The translations under genes were made by a program, and so were the position numbers. Below are positions 1 through 8,733 of a stretch of DNA of 64,000 bases, piece by piece. Under the pieces are notes generated by a model that was given only the letters and a program-made list of their open reading frames with translations, did no database searches and was not told the origin of the DNA. This DNA is from CAXXOK01 sp964640955. GTDB taxonomy: Bacteria; Bacillota; Clostridia; Christensenellales; Aristaeellaceae. Location of the stretch: contig CAZXJI010000015.1 in the NCBI GenBank assembly GCA_964640955.1, positions 1-64,000 of the forward strand. The letters are read 5' to 3'. Position 1 is the first letter of the stretch; every line of letters begins with the position of its first letter.

Positions 1-43
1 AACGCAAATGCTGCAATGCCGTTTCTCGCATTTCATTGTTCAT
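1..43 (-). CDS. possible 5' end of a leftward gene cut by the window edge
   Basis: A well-formed leftward promoter lies just upstream (67-95), and ATG codons occur at 43, 36 and 31 on the minus strand behind a GGGGCGGG stretch that could act as a ribosome binding site. The frame from 43 (starting MNNEMRETAL) and the frame from 36 are both open to the edge. Too little is visible to choose the start or name a product; the main support is the promoter. Confidence 0.3.
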   Translation of the reverse strand, partial: MNNEMRETALQHLR

Positions 44-66
44 CCCGCCCCATTCGTATTTTCCTT

Positions 67-95
67 ATTATATCATTTTTAACGGTCTCCCTCAA
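67..95 (-). promoter_or_regulatory. sigma-A-type promoter reading left
   Basis: On the minus strand, TTGAGG (90-95) is followed after 17 bases by a perfect TATAAT (67-72). It sits downstream of the SDR gene that ends at 197 and would drive a gene leaving the window on the left. The rest of 96-196 holds nothing I can name. Confidence 0.55.
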
Positions 96-196
96 CCGCA
101 AGCAATAACGGAACCGAACCCTCAGCGATGCTTTTTGGGCGGCGCAAAGCACGGCTTGGGGCAGGGATGAGCAGACGACAGGCCAAACCGCTCCGG

Positions 197-946
197 TTAC
201 ATATAGCTGCCGCCGTTGACGTCCAACACTGTGCCGGTGACGTAGTCGGACATGCCGCAGGCGAAAAAGAGCACCACGGAGGCAAGCTCGTCCGGCTCGG
301 CCGTCCTGCCCAGGGGAATCATGGATTGGGAGGCGTTTTCGTGTTCCTTTGTCAGAATCTGCGTTTTCACGATGCCGGGGGCGATGGCGTTGACCGTCAC
401 GTTGCCGGGGCCACAGATGCGGGCAAGGCACTTGGTAAAACCGATCACACCGGCTTTGGCGGAGGAATAGTGAACGTCGCCGAAAAGGCTTCCGCGGCGG
501 CCCGCGATGGAGGAAATGTTGATAACGCGGCCCCATTTGCGCCGGACCATATCCGGCGTGATGAGCTTGCAGGTGTTGAACACGCCCTTAAGGTTGACGT
601 CGATCACGGCGTCCCAGTCGGCTTCGGAGATGTTGGCCATGGTGTTGGTCAGGGCGATGCCGGCGTCGTTGACCAGAATATCCACCTTGCCGAAGGTTTC
701 CACGGCTGTCCTGTACAGGGTGTCGACCGAGGAGACGCTGGATACGTCCGTGGCAACGAAGAGGCCCCGCCGGCCGGCGTTGCCGATTTTCGCCATGGTG
801 TCGCGCGCGTCCTGGGTTTCCCGCAGGTCCGCCACGACGATATCGGCGCCGTGCTCGGCCAGCATAACGGCGGTCGCGCTGCCGATTCCCCGCGCGCCGC
901 CGGTGACCAAAGCGACTCTACCCTCAAGATTTGTCAAACGATCCAT
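197..946 (-). CDS. SDR-family NAD(P)-dependent oxidoreductase
   Basis: Classical short-chain dehydrogenase/reductase of 249 residues, the usual family length. The cofactor motif TGGARGIG is at residues 15-22, NDAG at 93-96 (family norm NNAG), the structural Asn at N118, the catalytic serine in NISS (145/146), and Y160-x3-K164. The start at 946 is preferred because GAGAGGGG lies just upstream; it overlaps the aldolase gene by 23 bases. It is the last gene of an operon with kinase, aldolase and 2-hydroxyacid dehydrogenase, so it probably oxidises or reduces the imported polyol, sugar or sugar acid. The substrate cannot be read from the sequence. Cytosolic. Confidence 0.9.
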   Translation of the reverse strand: MDRLTNLEGRVALVTGGARGIGSATAVMLAEHGADIVVADLRETQDARDTMAKIGNAGRRGLFVATDVSSVSSVDTLYRTAVETFGKVDILVNDAGIALTNTMANISEADWDAVIDVNLKGVFNTCKLITPDMVRRKWGRVINISSIAGRRGSLFGDVHYSSAKAGVIGFTKCLARICGPGNVTVNAIAPGIVKTQILTKEHENASQSMIPLGRTAEPDELASVVLFFACGMSDYVTGTVLDVNGGSYM

Positions 947-1592
947 TGAAAAAGACCCCTCTCTTTTTGAGATAGATTCCGCGCTGTTTTTCATAAACCG
1001 AATCCGGAATGGAGCAGACCTTGCCGGCGGTTTTGGCCAGCAGGAAGATCTGCGCCACGTGCTCGACCATCTCGGCCATTTTCAGGGCCTCCTGCGGGTC
1101 GGCCCCGGTAACGACCGCGCCGTGGTTTGCCAGCAGCACGGCTCTATGGTCTCCCATGGTTTTCACCGCGTTGCGGGCCAGCTCCTCGCTGCCCGGCGCG
1201 GCGTAGGGAGCCACGTCCAGCCCGCCGCCCAGCAGGATGGTCATCTCGTCCACGATGGGGGGAACGTTCTGCCCGATCACCGCCACAGCGACGGCGAAGA
1301 CGGAATGCGTATGCACAACCACGCGCACGTCGCCGAACGCCCGCTGCGTAAAGGTATGGATCAAGTATTCCGAGGTGGGCTCACGCCCCGGCGCCCATTT
1401 CCCGTCCGGAGATATCTTCACCACGTCCTCCGCCCGGAGTTCTCCCAGCCGGCTGCCTCTGGCGGTCACGTACAGGTCGCCTTCATCGGATTGAACGCTG
1501 ATGTTTCCTGCGGCGCCCAGCACCAGATTCTTTTGTGCCAGCTCCCTGCCGATTTCCTGAAGCTGTTCTATGCATTTGTGATCCGTATCCAT
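924..1592 (-). CDS. class II aldolase/adducin-family protein (fuculose-phosphate aldolase-like)
   Basis: Zinc-dependent class II aldolase fold, 222 residues, as in L-fuculose- or L-ribulose-phosphate aldolase/epimerase relatives. The metal and active-site residues are visible: E75 in PTSEYLIH, H94 and H96 in VHTHS, and H157 in ANHGAV, with the phosphate-binding GNIS at 29-32. The ATG at 1592 follows a GGTGG ribosome binding site; in-frame upstream codons would run into the kinase gene. The kinase immediately before it suggests that it cleaves the phosphorylated intermediate into C2 and C3 or similar units. Specificity between aldolase and epimerase is not decidable here. Confidence 0.88.
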   Translation of the reverse strand: MDTDHKCIEQLQEIGRELAQKNLVLGAAGNISVQSDEGDLYVTARGSRLGELRAEDVVKISPDGKWAPGREPTSEYLIHTFTQRAFGDVRVVVHTHSVFAVAVAVIGQNVPPIVDEMTILLGGGLDVAPYAAPGSEELARNAVKTMGDHRAVLLANHGAVVTGADPQEALKMAEMVEHVAQIFLLAKTAGKVCSIPDSVYEKQRGIYLKKRGVFFNGSFDKS

Positions 1593-1617
1593 TTGATCCA
1601 CCGCTTTTCTCAAAGTT

Positions 1618-3141
1618 TTACCGAATCCGATACCGTCCGAAAGCCGCTGCCCAGGCATCCTTGCGCGCGGCAAACGTTCCGGCGAAGGGCCGTGCCCGCA
1701 GCCACGCGGGATCCGCCGCTTCCCGCCCGCGCACCATTTTGCGGAACGCCTCCCCGTAGGTCGGATGCGTTTTCACGGCCACGAAGGCGAGGATCGCCCC
1801 GCCCAGCGAGGTCATATCGTCTGCCTCGATCAGCCGTACGGGCGTATCCGCCGTTGCGCGTATCAGCTCGATCCACAGGCTCATGCGGGTTTCGCCGCCG
1901 CCGATGCAGAGCCTTTCCGGCGCGCGGCTTCCTGCTTCGCCAAGAATCTCCATGTTCTGCAGAATCGCGTAGGCCGCGGCCTCGAAGGCCGAGAAGGCCA
2001 GGGCTCCCCGCGAAAGCGCGCCGGCGTTCAGATCGTTCGTCGGAAACGCGATTACGCCGTTCGGGTACAGGTTTCCCCGGCGCGTGTTCGCGGTGCTGGC
2101 CCCGGCGACGGTTATAAAGCCGCTCAATGTTTCGGTGTGCCTGAGGTAATCCCTCGCCAGCGCTTCGAGCATCGCGTAACCGTCCGGAACGTCGCCGAAA
2201 AGCAGATCCTTGATCCACGTGAAGCCCACGCCCGTGAGCATGGCGTTGGCTTCCATCACCCATGTGCCCGGCACCACGTAGGGGTTGGTGATCGTGCGGA
2301 AATCCGGATCGATCTTCGGCGTATCCATCACCAGATCAACCGGTGCGGAGGTGCCCGCCACTACGGCGCAGTCTCCCGGGCGCAAGCTGCCCGCGCCCAG
2401 CGCACCCAGCTGCGTGTCCCCCGCGCCCATCACGACCGGAACACCCGCCCTCAACCCCAGCGCTCCGGCCACCGGGCCATTCGCCGTGCCGACCTGAACG
2501 CCCGGCATGATAAGCTCGCAAAACAGGGTTTGCGGCAGTTTTTCCTCCGCAAGGATGCCCTTGGCCCAGGAAAGGGTACGGATATCCATCAGGCAGCTTT
2601 CACAGGCGGTGGTAGGCTCAGAGAGCATGACGCCGCACAGCGAATAGACGAGCCAGTCTGAGACGGACAGGATGCGGTCCACGGCCCGCCATTCCTCCGG
2701 CGCGTTTTCGCGCCACCAGCGCAGGCGGGAAATCAGGTGTTGCGGGCCGGGCCACCGGCCGACGACCGGGTAATATGCTTCGCAACGGTCGTCCCGGAAG
2801 GCGGCGGCCTCTCCGGCGGCCCTGCGATCGATGTTGGGAATCCCGCACAGGGGGGCGCCCGCTTTTGAGAGCAGGATAAAACCCAACCGCTGGGCGGACA
2901 CCGTGACGGCCGCGATACGGTCCGTAAACGTTTCATCCTGTGCGTATAGCGCTTCCGTCAGTCGCCGGAAACGCTCCAGCAGCGTTTCCGGCGCGAAGGA
3001 GAGGCCCCCCGGCACCCCGTGAACGGGAGTGTACGTCCACGGGCAAGACCGGCCGGCCGCAAACGTGCCCTGCGGGGAAATCAGCGAAGCCTTAAGCGCC
3101 GTAGTGCCCACATCCAGCACCAAGGCAAGCGGTTCGTTCAT
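1618..3141 (-). CDS. FGGY-family carbohydrate kinase
   Basis: Sugar or polyol kinase of 507 residues with the two-lobed FGGY fold. The N-terminal phosphate-1 motif DVGTTALKAS, the central GAGDTQLGALG and GTSAPVD region (phosphate 2) and the C-terminal CIGGGETRMS plus ADDMTSLGGA adenosine site are all present. The ATG at 3141 follows GAGGGATG; a TTG further up overlaps the previous stop and is less likely. FGGY kinases phosphorylate ketoses, polyols and related compounds (xylulose, fuculose, glycerol, AI-2). Between a 2-hydroxyacid dehydrogenase and an aldolase it is the committing step of an unknown pathway. Confidence 0.92.
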   Translation of the reverse strand: MNEPLALVLDVGTTALKASLISPQGTFAAGRSCPWTYTPVHGVPGGLSFAPETLLERFRRLTEALYAQDETFTDRIAAVTVSAQRLGFILLSKAGAPLCGIPNIDRRAAGEAAAFRDDRCEAYYPVVGRWPGPQHLISRLRWWRENAPEEWRAVDRILSVSDWLVYSLCGVMLSEPTTACESCLMDIRTLSWAKGILAEEKLPQTLFCELIMPGVQVGTANGPVAGALGLRAGVPVVMGAGDTQLGALGAGSLRPGDCAVVAGTSAPVDLVMDTPKIDPDFRTITNPYVVPGTWVMEANAMLTGVGFTWIKDLLFGDVPDGYAMLEALARDYLRHTETLSGFITVAGASTANTRRGNLYPNGVIAFPTNDLNAGALSRGALAFSAFEAAAYAILQNMEILGEAGSRAPERLCIGGGETRMSLWIELIRATADTPVRLIEADDMTSLGGAILAFVAVKTHPTYGEAFRKMVRGREAADPAWLRARPFAGTFAARKDAWAAAFGRYRIR

Positions 3142-3152
3142 CGTTTCATCCC

Positions 3153-4178
3153 TCAATCCGGTACGTATTCATGCGCCAGCGCCTCGCCCCTGAGATAATG
3201 CACCACGTCCTCGGCCACGAACCGGGCGGAGCGGGGGCTCATATCCTCGGACAGCCCGCCGATGTGCGGGCAAAGCACCACCTGGGGCATGGTCAACAGG
3301 GGGGAGTCCGCGGGCAGAGGCTCTTTTTCAAATACGTCCAGCGCCGCTCCCCGGATGCGCCCCGCCTCCAGCTGCCTGATCAGCGCCTTTTCGTTCACCA
3401 GATAGCCGCGGGCAGTATTGATGAAATACGAACCGGGCTTGACCATGGCGAATTCCTCGTCCGAAAGCAGATACCGCCCTTCTTCCCCCCGCGCGTGCAC
3501 GCTGATGATATCGCAGGTGGACAGCAGTTCCTCCAGGGTCACCCGCTCGGCCTCCGGGCCGGAGGCCGTGACCAGGGGATCGTAAAAGCAGACCCGCACC
3601 CCGAACCCGGCCAGCAGCGCGGCTACCTGACGGCCGATGCCGCCGAAACCCACCAGTCCTATCCGGCGGTCGCCCATCTCGATGCCGGTGTACGGTTTGC
3701 GGTTCAACTGCCGGTTCCATGCACCGCTTTTTACCATGCCGCTGGCAGCGGAGATATTCCTCGTTACATCCAGCATCAGGCCGACCGTGAACTCCGCCAC
3801 GGTGCGCACGTTGCGCCCGGCAGCGTAGCATACCCGCACGCCTCTGGCACGGGCGTATGCTGCGTCCACGTTGGGCAGAGAACTGCGTTCGCTCCCGACA
3901 AAAACCAGCGCGGGGGCCGCGTCGATCACCTCGCGGGAGACGGGCGCCAGATGCACCAGTAGCATGGTAACGTCGCCCACGTTCGCCGCCAGATGCGAGA
4001 TGCTTCCCCGGAATTCGCTGATGCCGGCTCCTTCGCACAATCCCGATTCCGAATCGCGCTCGATATCAAACCGGCGGACCCGCGCGGCGAGCCCCTCCTG
4101 CGCGACGCGCAGGGAAAGCATGTCGTAAAGCGCGCTACTGGCATCCGTGCCATCGTATACGACCATGATACGTTCCAT
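3153..4178 (-). CDS. D-2-hydroxyacid dehydrogenase, NAD-dependent (SerA-like)
   Basis: 341-residue member of the D-isomer-specific 2-hydroxyacid dehydrogenase family. The Rossmann motif GFGGIG is at 177-182, and the catalytic set is R257 (in NTARG), E286 (in VFEKEP) and H305 (in CPHIGG). It starts 2 bases after the TRAP permease stop, so it is translated with it. Family members reduce or oxidise 2-oxo/2-hydroxy acids; glyoxylate, hydroxypyruvate, 3-phosphoglycerate or a sugar acid are all possible. A regulatory ACT domain is absent, which argues against biosynthetic SerA. Confidence 0.9.
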   Translation of the reverse strand: MERIMVVYDGTDASSALYDMLSLRVAQEGLAARVRRFDIERDSESGLCEGAGISEFRGSISHLAANVGDVTMLLVHLAPVSREVIDAAPALVFVGSERSSLPNVDAAYARARGVRVCYAAGRNVRTVAEFTVGLMLDVTRNISAASGMVKSGAWNRQLNRKPYTGIEMGDRRIGLVGFGGIGRQVAALLAGFGVRVCFYDPLVTASGPEAERVTLEELLSTCDIISVHARGEEGRYLLSDEEFAMVKPGSYFINTARGYLVNEKALIRQLEAGRIRGAALDVFEKEPLPADSPLLTMPQVVLCPHIGGLSEDMSPRSARFVAEDVVHYLRGEALAHEYVPD

Positions 4179-4180
4179 GC

Positions 4181-6121
4181 TTACGCCTCCTCCGCCGAGG
4201 GCTCTTGATGAACCGAATGCGCCGGTTCCCTGTCGTGCCGGTTTTTAATCCCCCGGAATACCAGATAAAGGATGAAAACCACGAGCCCAGCCGTGTTGAG
4301 CGTGATCGGCTTCAAAAGCATCAGAAAGCCGGCCGCGCCCAGAATCAGCATTTCGGGAATCTTCAGATCGAATCGGAAGAAGTATCCTTCGAAAGCGCCG
4401 GACAGCGCGACGACCCCCACCAGCGTGAAGAAAGCGGTTACGATGGTATCCAGCACCGTTCCGCTCTGGAACAGCAGCTCCGGCTTATAGCAGAACACGA
4501 AGGGGATCGCCAGCGCCACGAAGCCCAGGCGCATGGCGTTGAATCCGGTGCGGAACGGCTTGCTTTCTGCGATGGACGACGCGGCGTAGGTTGCCACGCA
4601 GACGGGCGGGGTGATGAGCCCTACGACGGTGTAATACAATATGAACAGGTTTGCGCCCAGCGGCGTGATGCCCATGGTGATCATGGCGGGGCTGATCATC
4701 ACCGCCATGATGATATAGATCACGATCAGGTCTACGGCCATGCCCATCAGAATACAGCAAAGGCCGCAGAGGAGCAGCAGCGCGAACAGACTGCCGCCCG
4801 CCAGCGAAAGGATGCCGGAGGAAAGCCGGAGGCCGATGGCCGTCATGTTCACGGAGGCGATGATGATGCCCGCCAGGCAGGCGGCCGGCATGATGGAGGC
4901 CATGGACCGCGCGGAATTGGTAAAGGCCTTGTAGGTCATCTTCAGCGGCACCGAAATGTTTTTATGCTCCACCAGACAGGACTTGGCAAACAGAATGGCG
5001 CCCACCACCAGGATTACCGCAAAGCCCACGCGCATGGCGCTCCAGCCGTAAGCGGCGAAAAGGTACACCATCACGAAAATCGGCAGGATGAACGGCCAGC
5101 CCTTTTTCAGCACCGGCTTGAGCGCCGGGACTTCCGATTTGTTCAGGCCGCCCAGATGATGTTTGGAGGAATAGAAGGATACCTGCAGGAATACGGCGAG
5201 GTAGTACAAAACGGCGGGAATGACCGCCGCGGTGGCGATGCTCCAATACGGCACGCCCATATAATCGGCCATGATGAAGGCCAGCGCGCCCATCACGGGG
5301 GGCATCAGCGCGCCGCCGGTGGAGGATACGGTTTCGACCGCGGCGGCGAACTCCGGCACGTAGCCCTTGCGCTTCATCATGGGGATTGTGATGCTCCCCG
5401 TGGTCATCACGTTGGCGACCGCCACGCCGGAGATCATGCCGAAAAGGCCGCTGCCCACGACGGACGCCTTGGCGGGGCCGCCGGACCGGCCACCCATGGA
5501 GGACAGAGCCAGGTTCAGGTAGAAGTCTCCGCCGCCGCTGATGTTGATCAGCTGCCCGAAGATCACGAACGTGATGATGGTGGTGGAAAACACCTGTGCG
5601 CCCGTGGCGAAAAAGCCTTGCGAACCCAGGTATACGGAGCCGATGAGACGCCCGAACTTGGACTGGGCGGCAAACAGGATGCCGGGAAGGTAACTCGCCA
5701 CCAGCGGGTACACCAGGAAAATCATGCCGCAGATGACCAGCGGCGTGCCGATGGCGCGGCGGCCGGCCTCCATGCAGATCACGATCATCAGTACGCCCAG
5801 GACGATCTCCACCGTGTTGGGTGTCAGAGCGCTGTAAAGCACGTGCTTGTAGTTGAACGCGTAGTAAAACGTCGGCACCAGGCACAGCGCCGCCAGGATC
5901 AGATCATACCAGGGAATGTGATCCTGCCGGGTCTTTTTGCTGAAAGGGAAAAGCAGGAACAGTATGGACAGCACCAGGCCGACGCTGATGGCCGGATGAA
6001 CCCCTCCGATGTTGATCCCCAGCCAGGAGAACAGCCCGGAAGCGTAGACGAAATGATAAAAGATCACGAGGAACGAATAAAGCCCGACGGCGATTTTTGT
6101 TTTTCCCTTCAGTTCCCGCAC
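4181..6121 (-). CDS. TRAP transporter fused permease (4TM + 12TM type)
   Basis: 646-residue polytopic membrane protein of the fused DctQM type that partners TAXI-type binding proteins. Hydrophobic helices run from the N-terminus (first about residues 10-30) to the end. The DctM-like core carries motifs such as GGRSGGPAKASVVGSG and the glycine-rich GGALMPPVMGA. The start is GTG at 6121 behind GGAGGGAGG. It should move the substrate delivered by the binding protein encoded at 6499-7536 using an ion gradient rather than ATP. The five genes that follow, packed end to end, suggest a dedicated catabolic operon. Confidence 0.92.
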   Translation of the reverse strand: MRELKGKTKIAVGLYSFLVIFYHFVYASGLFSWLGINIGGVHPAISVGLVLSILFLLFPFSKKTRQDHIPWYDLILAALCLVPTFYYAFNYKHVLYSALTPNTVEIVLGVLMIVICMEAGRRAIGTPLVICGMIFLVYPLVASYLPGILFAAQSKFGRLIGSVYLGSQGFFATGAQVFSTTIITFVIFGQLINISGGGDFYLNLALSSMGGRSGGPAKASVVGSGLFGMISGVAVANVMTTGSITIPMMKRKGYVPEFAAAVETVSSTGGALMPPVMGALAFIMADYMGVPYWSIATAAVIPAVLYYLAVFLQVSFYSSKHHLGGLNKSEVPALKPVLKKGWPFILPIFVMVYLFAAYGWSAMRVGFAVILVVGAILFAKSCLVEHKNISVPLKMTYKAFTNSARSMASIMPAACLAGIIIASVNMTAIGLRLSSGILSLAGGSLFALLLLCGLCCILMGMAVDLIVIYIIMAVMISPAMITMGITPLGANLFILYYTVVGLITPPVCVATYAASSIAESKPFRTGFNAMRLGFVALAIPFVFCYKPELLFQSGTVLDTIVTAFFTLVGVVALSGAFEGYFFRFDLKIPEMLILGAAGFLMLLKPITLNTAGLVVFILYLVFRGIKNRHDREPAHSVHQEPSAEEA

Positions 6122-6443
6122 GGTGCGGCCTCCCTCCGGCGGCTTGTCGCCGCTGACGTATTGAATGGACGGATTGTCCGAAATTCGGTATCGAATTCCT
6201 TATTTTTTTATTAAGATCGCAGGCGGTCCTGCCCTCCGGCGTGAAGCCGGCTCGAAAATGCGGCGGCGCCTGCGCCGGGATTCCGCAGCAAAGCCGGAAA
6301 CCCAAAGCAGCGCGAGATTGGCGCGTGGAAGCACGGATCTCCTATGAACCGGTTTTGTGTTAAGAAAAGCATCCCGTCCGAATCGCTTTGGAAGCGAAAG
6401 CCGGAACCGGCCATGGAGACAAAACTTTTCGGCGGGCCGCGCC

Positions 6444-6477
6444 GGTGCGGCCTCGCCCCGAAGGGCGCGGCCGTACC
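6444..6477 (-). other. intercistronic stem-loop after the TAXI gene; only structure in the 377-base gap
   Basis: GGTGCGGCC and CGCCC pair with GGGCG and GGCCGTACC around a CGAA/TTCG tetraloop, with one internal mismatch and one G-U type pair. There is no T-run, so it is not a classic terminator. It sits between the binding protein and the permease of the same operon. I see nothing else nameable in 6122-6498: no start-competent ORF, and no promoter that I would defend. Confidence 0.55.
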
Positions 6478-6498
6478 GGAACGCAACCGGTCCGGCGG

Positions 6499-7536
6499 CT
6501 ACTCTCTGCGATCCGCCTGCTTGAGCGCCTCGTTTTCGGCGTCGATTTCGTCCGTCCAGACGCCGGCTTCCTTATAGTACTTGATGGCGCCCGGATGGAT
6601 GGGAGCGCCGATGGCGATCAGCGCGCGGTCGAGGCTCCATTTTTGCAGATACTGCTCGTTCAGGGCCACGGCCTCGTCGTGATATTCGAACATCGTCTTG
6701 GTCAGGCTGTATACGATATCGTCGCTGAGGTCGTCGCGCACATAGATGCCGAAGGGAACGGCCAGCGTATCGCCGCCGCTGCTCAGGCCGTATTCGCCCT
6801 CCGTGATCGAGGAGGTCACGAAGCCCCAGCCCGGCAGAAGCTCGTTGAGCTCGGCCACTTCGTCGTTGGAAATCTCGATGGTGTACACAGGCTTGGTGGT
6901 GGCTACGTCCTGAATCCAGGTGCTGGCGGTCCAGTATACGGCGACCGCGCGGCCTTCCTTGAGGCCCTGCTGAACCTCCGCGATGGAGCTGAAGCTGACG
7001 TCGTTGATTTTGTCGTAGTCCGCGCCGGCGGCCTTCAGCAGCGCCTTGATCTGGATGTCGCTCTCGGCGCCGGGCTGGGTGATATAGACGTTTTTACCTT
7101 CCAGATCCTTGAGGGACGTAATGGTGGGATCGGTGGTGAAAAAGCCGTAGCGAATATCGCTGCCGGAGCAGATCTGCTCAATGGGGATCGGGGCTACGCC
7201 GTCCAATTCCCACGTATCCCAGAACGGATCTTCCGCCGTGTACGCGCCGTGGATGGCCCACACGGTCGTGATCGCGATATCCAGCTCGTCCTGTTTGAGC
7301 AGGCGGAACGCCGGGCCCGTGACCTGCATGGGTTGCTGGGTGATGGTGTAATCCGGCAGATGGTTGTTCCACACGGCCGCCAACGCCGCGCCCACCGCAT
7401 AAGTGGATGTGCCCGCGTCCATCGTGCCGAAAGTGATCGCGGTTTTTCCCTGCGCAAGCGCGCCGTTGAGCGGTAACGTGAGCAGCAATGCAGCGAGCAA
7501 GAAAACGAGTATTCTGCGTCCGATAGTTTTTCCCAT
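6499..7536 (-). CDS. TAXI-family TRAP transporter solute-binding protein
   Basis: 345-residue extracytoplasmic receptor of the TAXI (TRAP-associated extracytoplasmic immunogenic) type. A signal peptide covers about residues 1-28 (MGKTIGRR, a hydrophobic core, then NGALA before QG), with no cysteine for lipidation. The mature start TAITFGTMDAGTSTYAVG is typical of TAXI proteins. The ATG at 7536 follows GGGAGGT, and the longer reading upstream has no ribosome binding site. Characterised TAXI proteins bind glutamate or other carboxylates. The downstream kinase and aldolase instead suggest a sugar acid or polyol acid; that is inference. Confidence 0.93.
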   Translation of the reverse strand: MGKTIGRRILVFLLAALLLTLPLNGALAQGKTAITFGTMDAGTSTYAVGAALAAVWNNHLPDYTITQQPMQVTGPAFRLLKQDELDIAITTVWAIHGAYTAEDPFWDTWELDGVAPIPIEQICSGSDIRYGFFTTDPTITSLKDLEGKNVYITQPGAESDIQIKALLKAAGADYDKINDVSFSSIAEVQQGLKEGRAVAVYWTASTWIQDVATTKPVYTIEISNDEVAELNELLPGWGFVTSSITEGEYGLSSGGDTLAVPFGIYVRDDLSDDIVYSLTKTMFEYHDEAVALNEQYLQKWSLDRALIAIGAPIHPGAIKYYKEAGVWTDEIDAENEALKQADRRE

Positions 7537-7582
7537 GATCAGTACCTCCCGTATTTTATTTGCCACGAACTCAGCTGTGTAT

Positions 7583-7602
7583 ATAATATTATATAATATT
7601 AT
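7583..7602. promoter_or_regulatory. 20-base perfect AT-only palindrome, probable operator
   Basis: The segment equals its own reverse complement over 20 bases, built from two direct ATATAATATT units. It covers the -10 element of the TAXI operon promoter, a place where a GntR-type dimer could block RNA polymerase. The divergent gene at 7821 encodes such a regulator. The binding itself is inference. Confidence 0.5.
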
Positions 7603-7615
7603 GTCGAAAAAGCAA
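7588..7615 (-). promoter_or_regulatory. promoter of the TAXI-TRAP catabolic operon
   Basis: Minus-strand TTGCTT (7610-7615), 16-base spacer, perfect TATAAT (7588-7593). The leader to the ATG at 7536 would be about 45 bases. Low sequence complexity here makes a chance -10 more likely, so confidence is moderate. Confidence 0.5.
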
Positions 7616-7725
7616 TACTTTTCTCGCAACTTTTTTCGGCATATTTGGCATAAGCCTCGTGGGACGGCAACACGCAAGCGCCCGGAGCGCCGGAAAATTG
7701 GGGAAAAAAGAGGACGAAAACCAGA

Positions 7726-7754
7726 TTGCCCAAAAATAAACGATCTGCTATAAT
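7726..7754 (+). promoter_or_regulatory. promoter of the GntR regulator gene
   Basis: TTGCCC (7726-7731), 17-base spacer, perfect TATAAT (7749-7754), giving a leader of about 60 bases. With the minus-strand promoter it makes the 284-base intergenic region a divergent control region. Confidence 0.6.
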
Positions 7755-7820
7755 TATATATATCCTTCTATCCGGCAGGCCAACCGTAGGGATCGTTGGC
7801 AGAAAGGTATCGTCAAGCGC

Positions 7821-8528
7821 ATGCTGAAAAGTAGCAGTATCACCCCGCTTTACAAGCAGGTGGAGAACATTCTTACCGAACGCGTACGTTCCGGGGTGTA
7901 TTCTCCGGAGCAGCGGCTTCCTTCGGAAGCGGAAATCGCCGCCCAGTTTGGCGTAAGCACCATCACGGTCAAAAAAGCCATCGCCAATATGGTGGAGCGA
8001 GGGATGCTCTGGCGCAAGCAGGGAAAAGGCACCTTCGTGGTATCGCCCAAGCACAACCGGGACATGCGCCGCGTAATCAGCTTTACGCAGGTCTGCCGGC
8101 TCAACGGCACCAGGCCGGGCAGCAAAACGCTGGAGCAAAAGGTGATCAAAGCGCCGTTTTTCTTTCTGTCGAACATGGAAAGCACCGACAACCAGGTGAT
8201 CCTGATCTCCCGGCTGCGCTACGTCAACGACGTTCCCATGGCGTTGGAAACCAACTGGTTCCCGCTCTCCTTCTCCTTCCTGTTGGAGGAGGACCTGGAA
8301 AACAGGTCTTTATTCGAGGTAATCCACAACAACCTCGATATGACGCTCGTTTCCGCACGCCGCACAATCGAGATCTGCTATGCCAGCGCCAAGGAAGCGA
8401 AGCTGCTGGATGTTAAAAACGAAGCGCCCCTGCTGAAGGTGGTCAGCACCATGTACGACCAGACCGATACCCCGCTGTTCATGGGGCAGCAGATCATCAA
8501 CGCCGATCAGTTCAAGCTGATCGTTTAG
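7821..8528 (+). CDS. GntR-family transcriptional regulator with UTRA ligand domain
   Basis: 235 residues. An N-terminal winged helix-turn-helix (about 5-75, with SEAEIAAQFGVSTITVKKAI as recognition region) is followed by a UTRA-type effector domain (about 95-230) as in HutC/FarR regulators. AGAAAGG lies upstream of the ATG. It is divergent from the TAXI-TRAP operon across a 284-base region with promoters on both strands and an AT palindrome. The usual arrangement is a local repressor released by a metabolite of the pathway, and that is the likely role here. Confidence 0.9.
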   Translation: MLKSSSITPLYKQVENILTERVRSGVYSPEQRLPSEAEIAAQFGVSTITVKKAIANMVERGMLWRKQGKGTFVVSPKHNRDMRRVISFTQVCRLNGTRPGSKTLEQKVIKAPFFFLSNMESTDNQVILISRLRYVNDVPMALETNWFPLSFSFLLEEDLENRSLFEVIHNNLDMTLVSARRTIEICYASAKEAKLLDVKNEAPLLKVVSTMYDQTDTPLFMGQQIINADQFKLIV

Positions 8529-8543
8529 CCGTCGCTTTCGGCA

Positions 8544-8561
8544 CGCGGCCGCGCGGCCGCG
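8544..8561. repeat. 18-base perfect GC palindrome (two adjacent GCGGCCGC octamers)
   Basis: Sixteen bases after the gntR stop the sequence is fully self-complementary over 18 bases. No T-run follows, so it is at best an mRNA 3'-end hairpin. The rest of 8562-8730 shows no ORF with a ribosome binding site. Confidence 0.45.
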
Positions 8562-8733
8562 ATCCTGCGTTATCCGCGTTCCCTCCCGAATCCGGATTGC
8601 AATGACGCATGCTTTTACCCCGGCCTATTCCCCGGTTGGCCCCGGTTTTAGGCCGTCATTAAGCAGGTTGATCCCATCCGTTCGTTCTGCATCCATCAAA
8701 AAGCTGGCTAAGGCGATACGGGAAACGCTTACC

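Noticed and set aside
4205..6214. 669-residue plus-strand frame opposite the TRAP permease
   Set aside because: His/Gln/Asp-rich translation of the complement of a membrane-protein gene; no start signal.
7583..7602. Insertion-sequence end or phage attachment site
   Set aside because: No transposase or integrase and no target duplication nearby; it coincides with a promoter.
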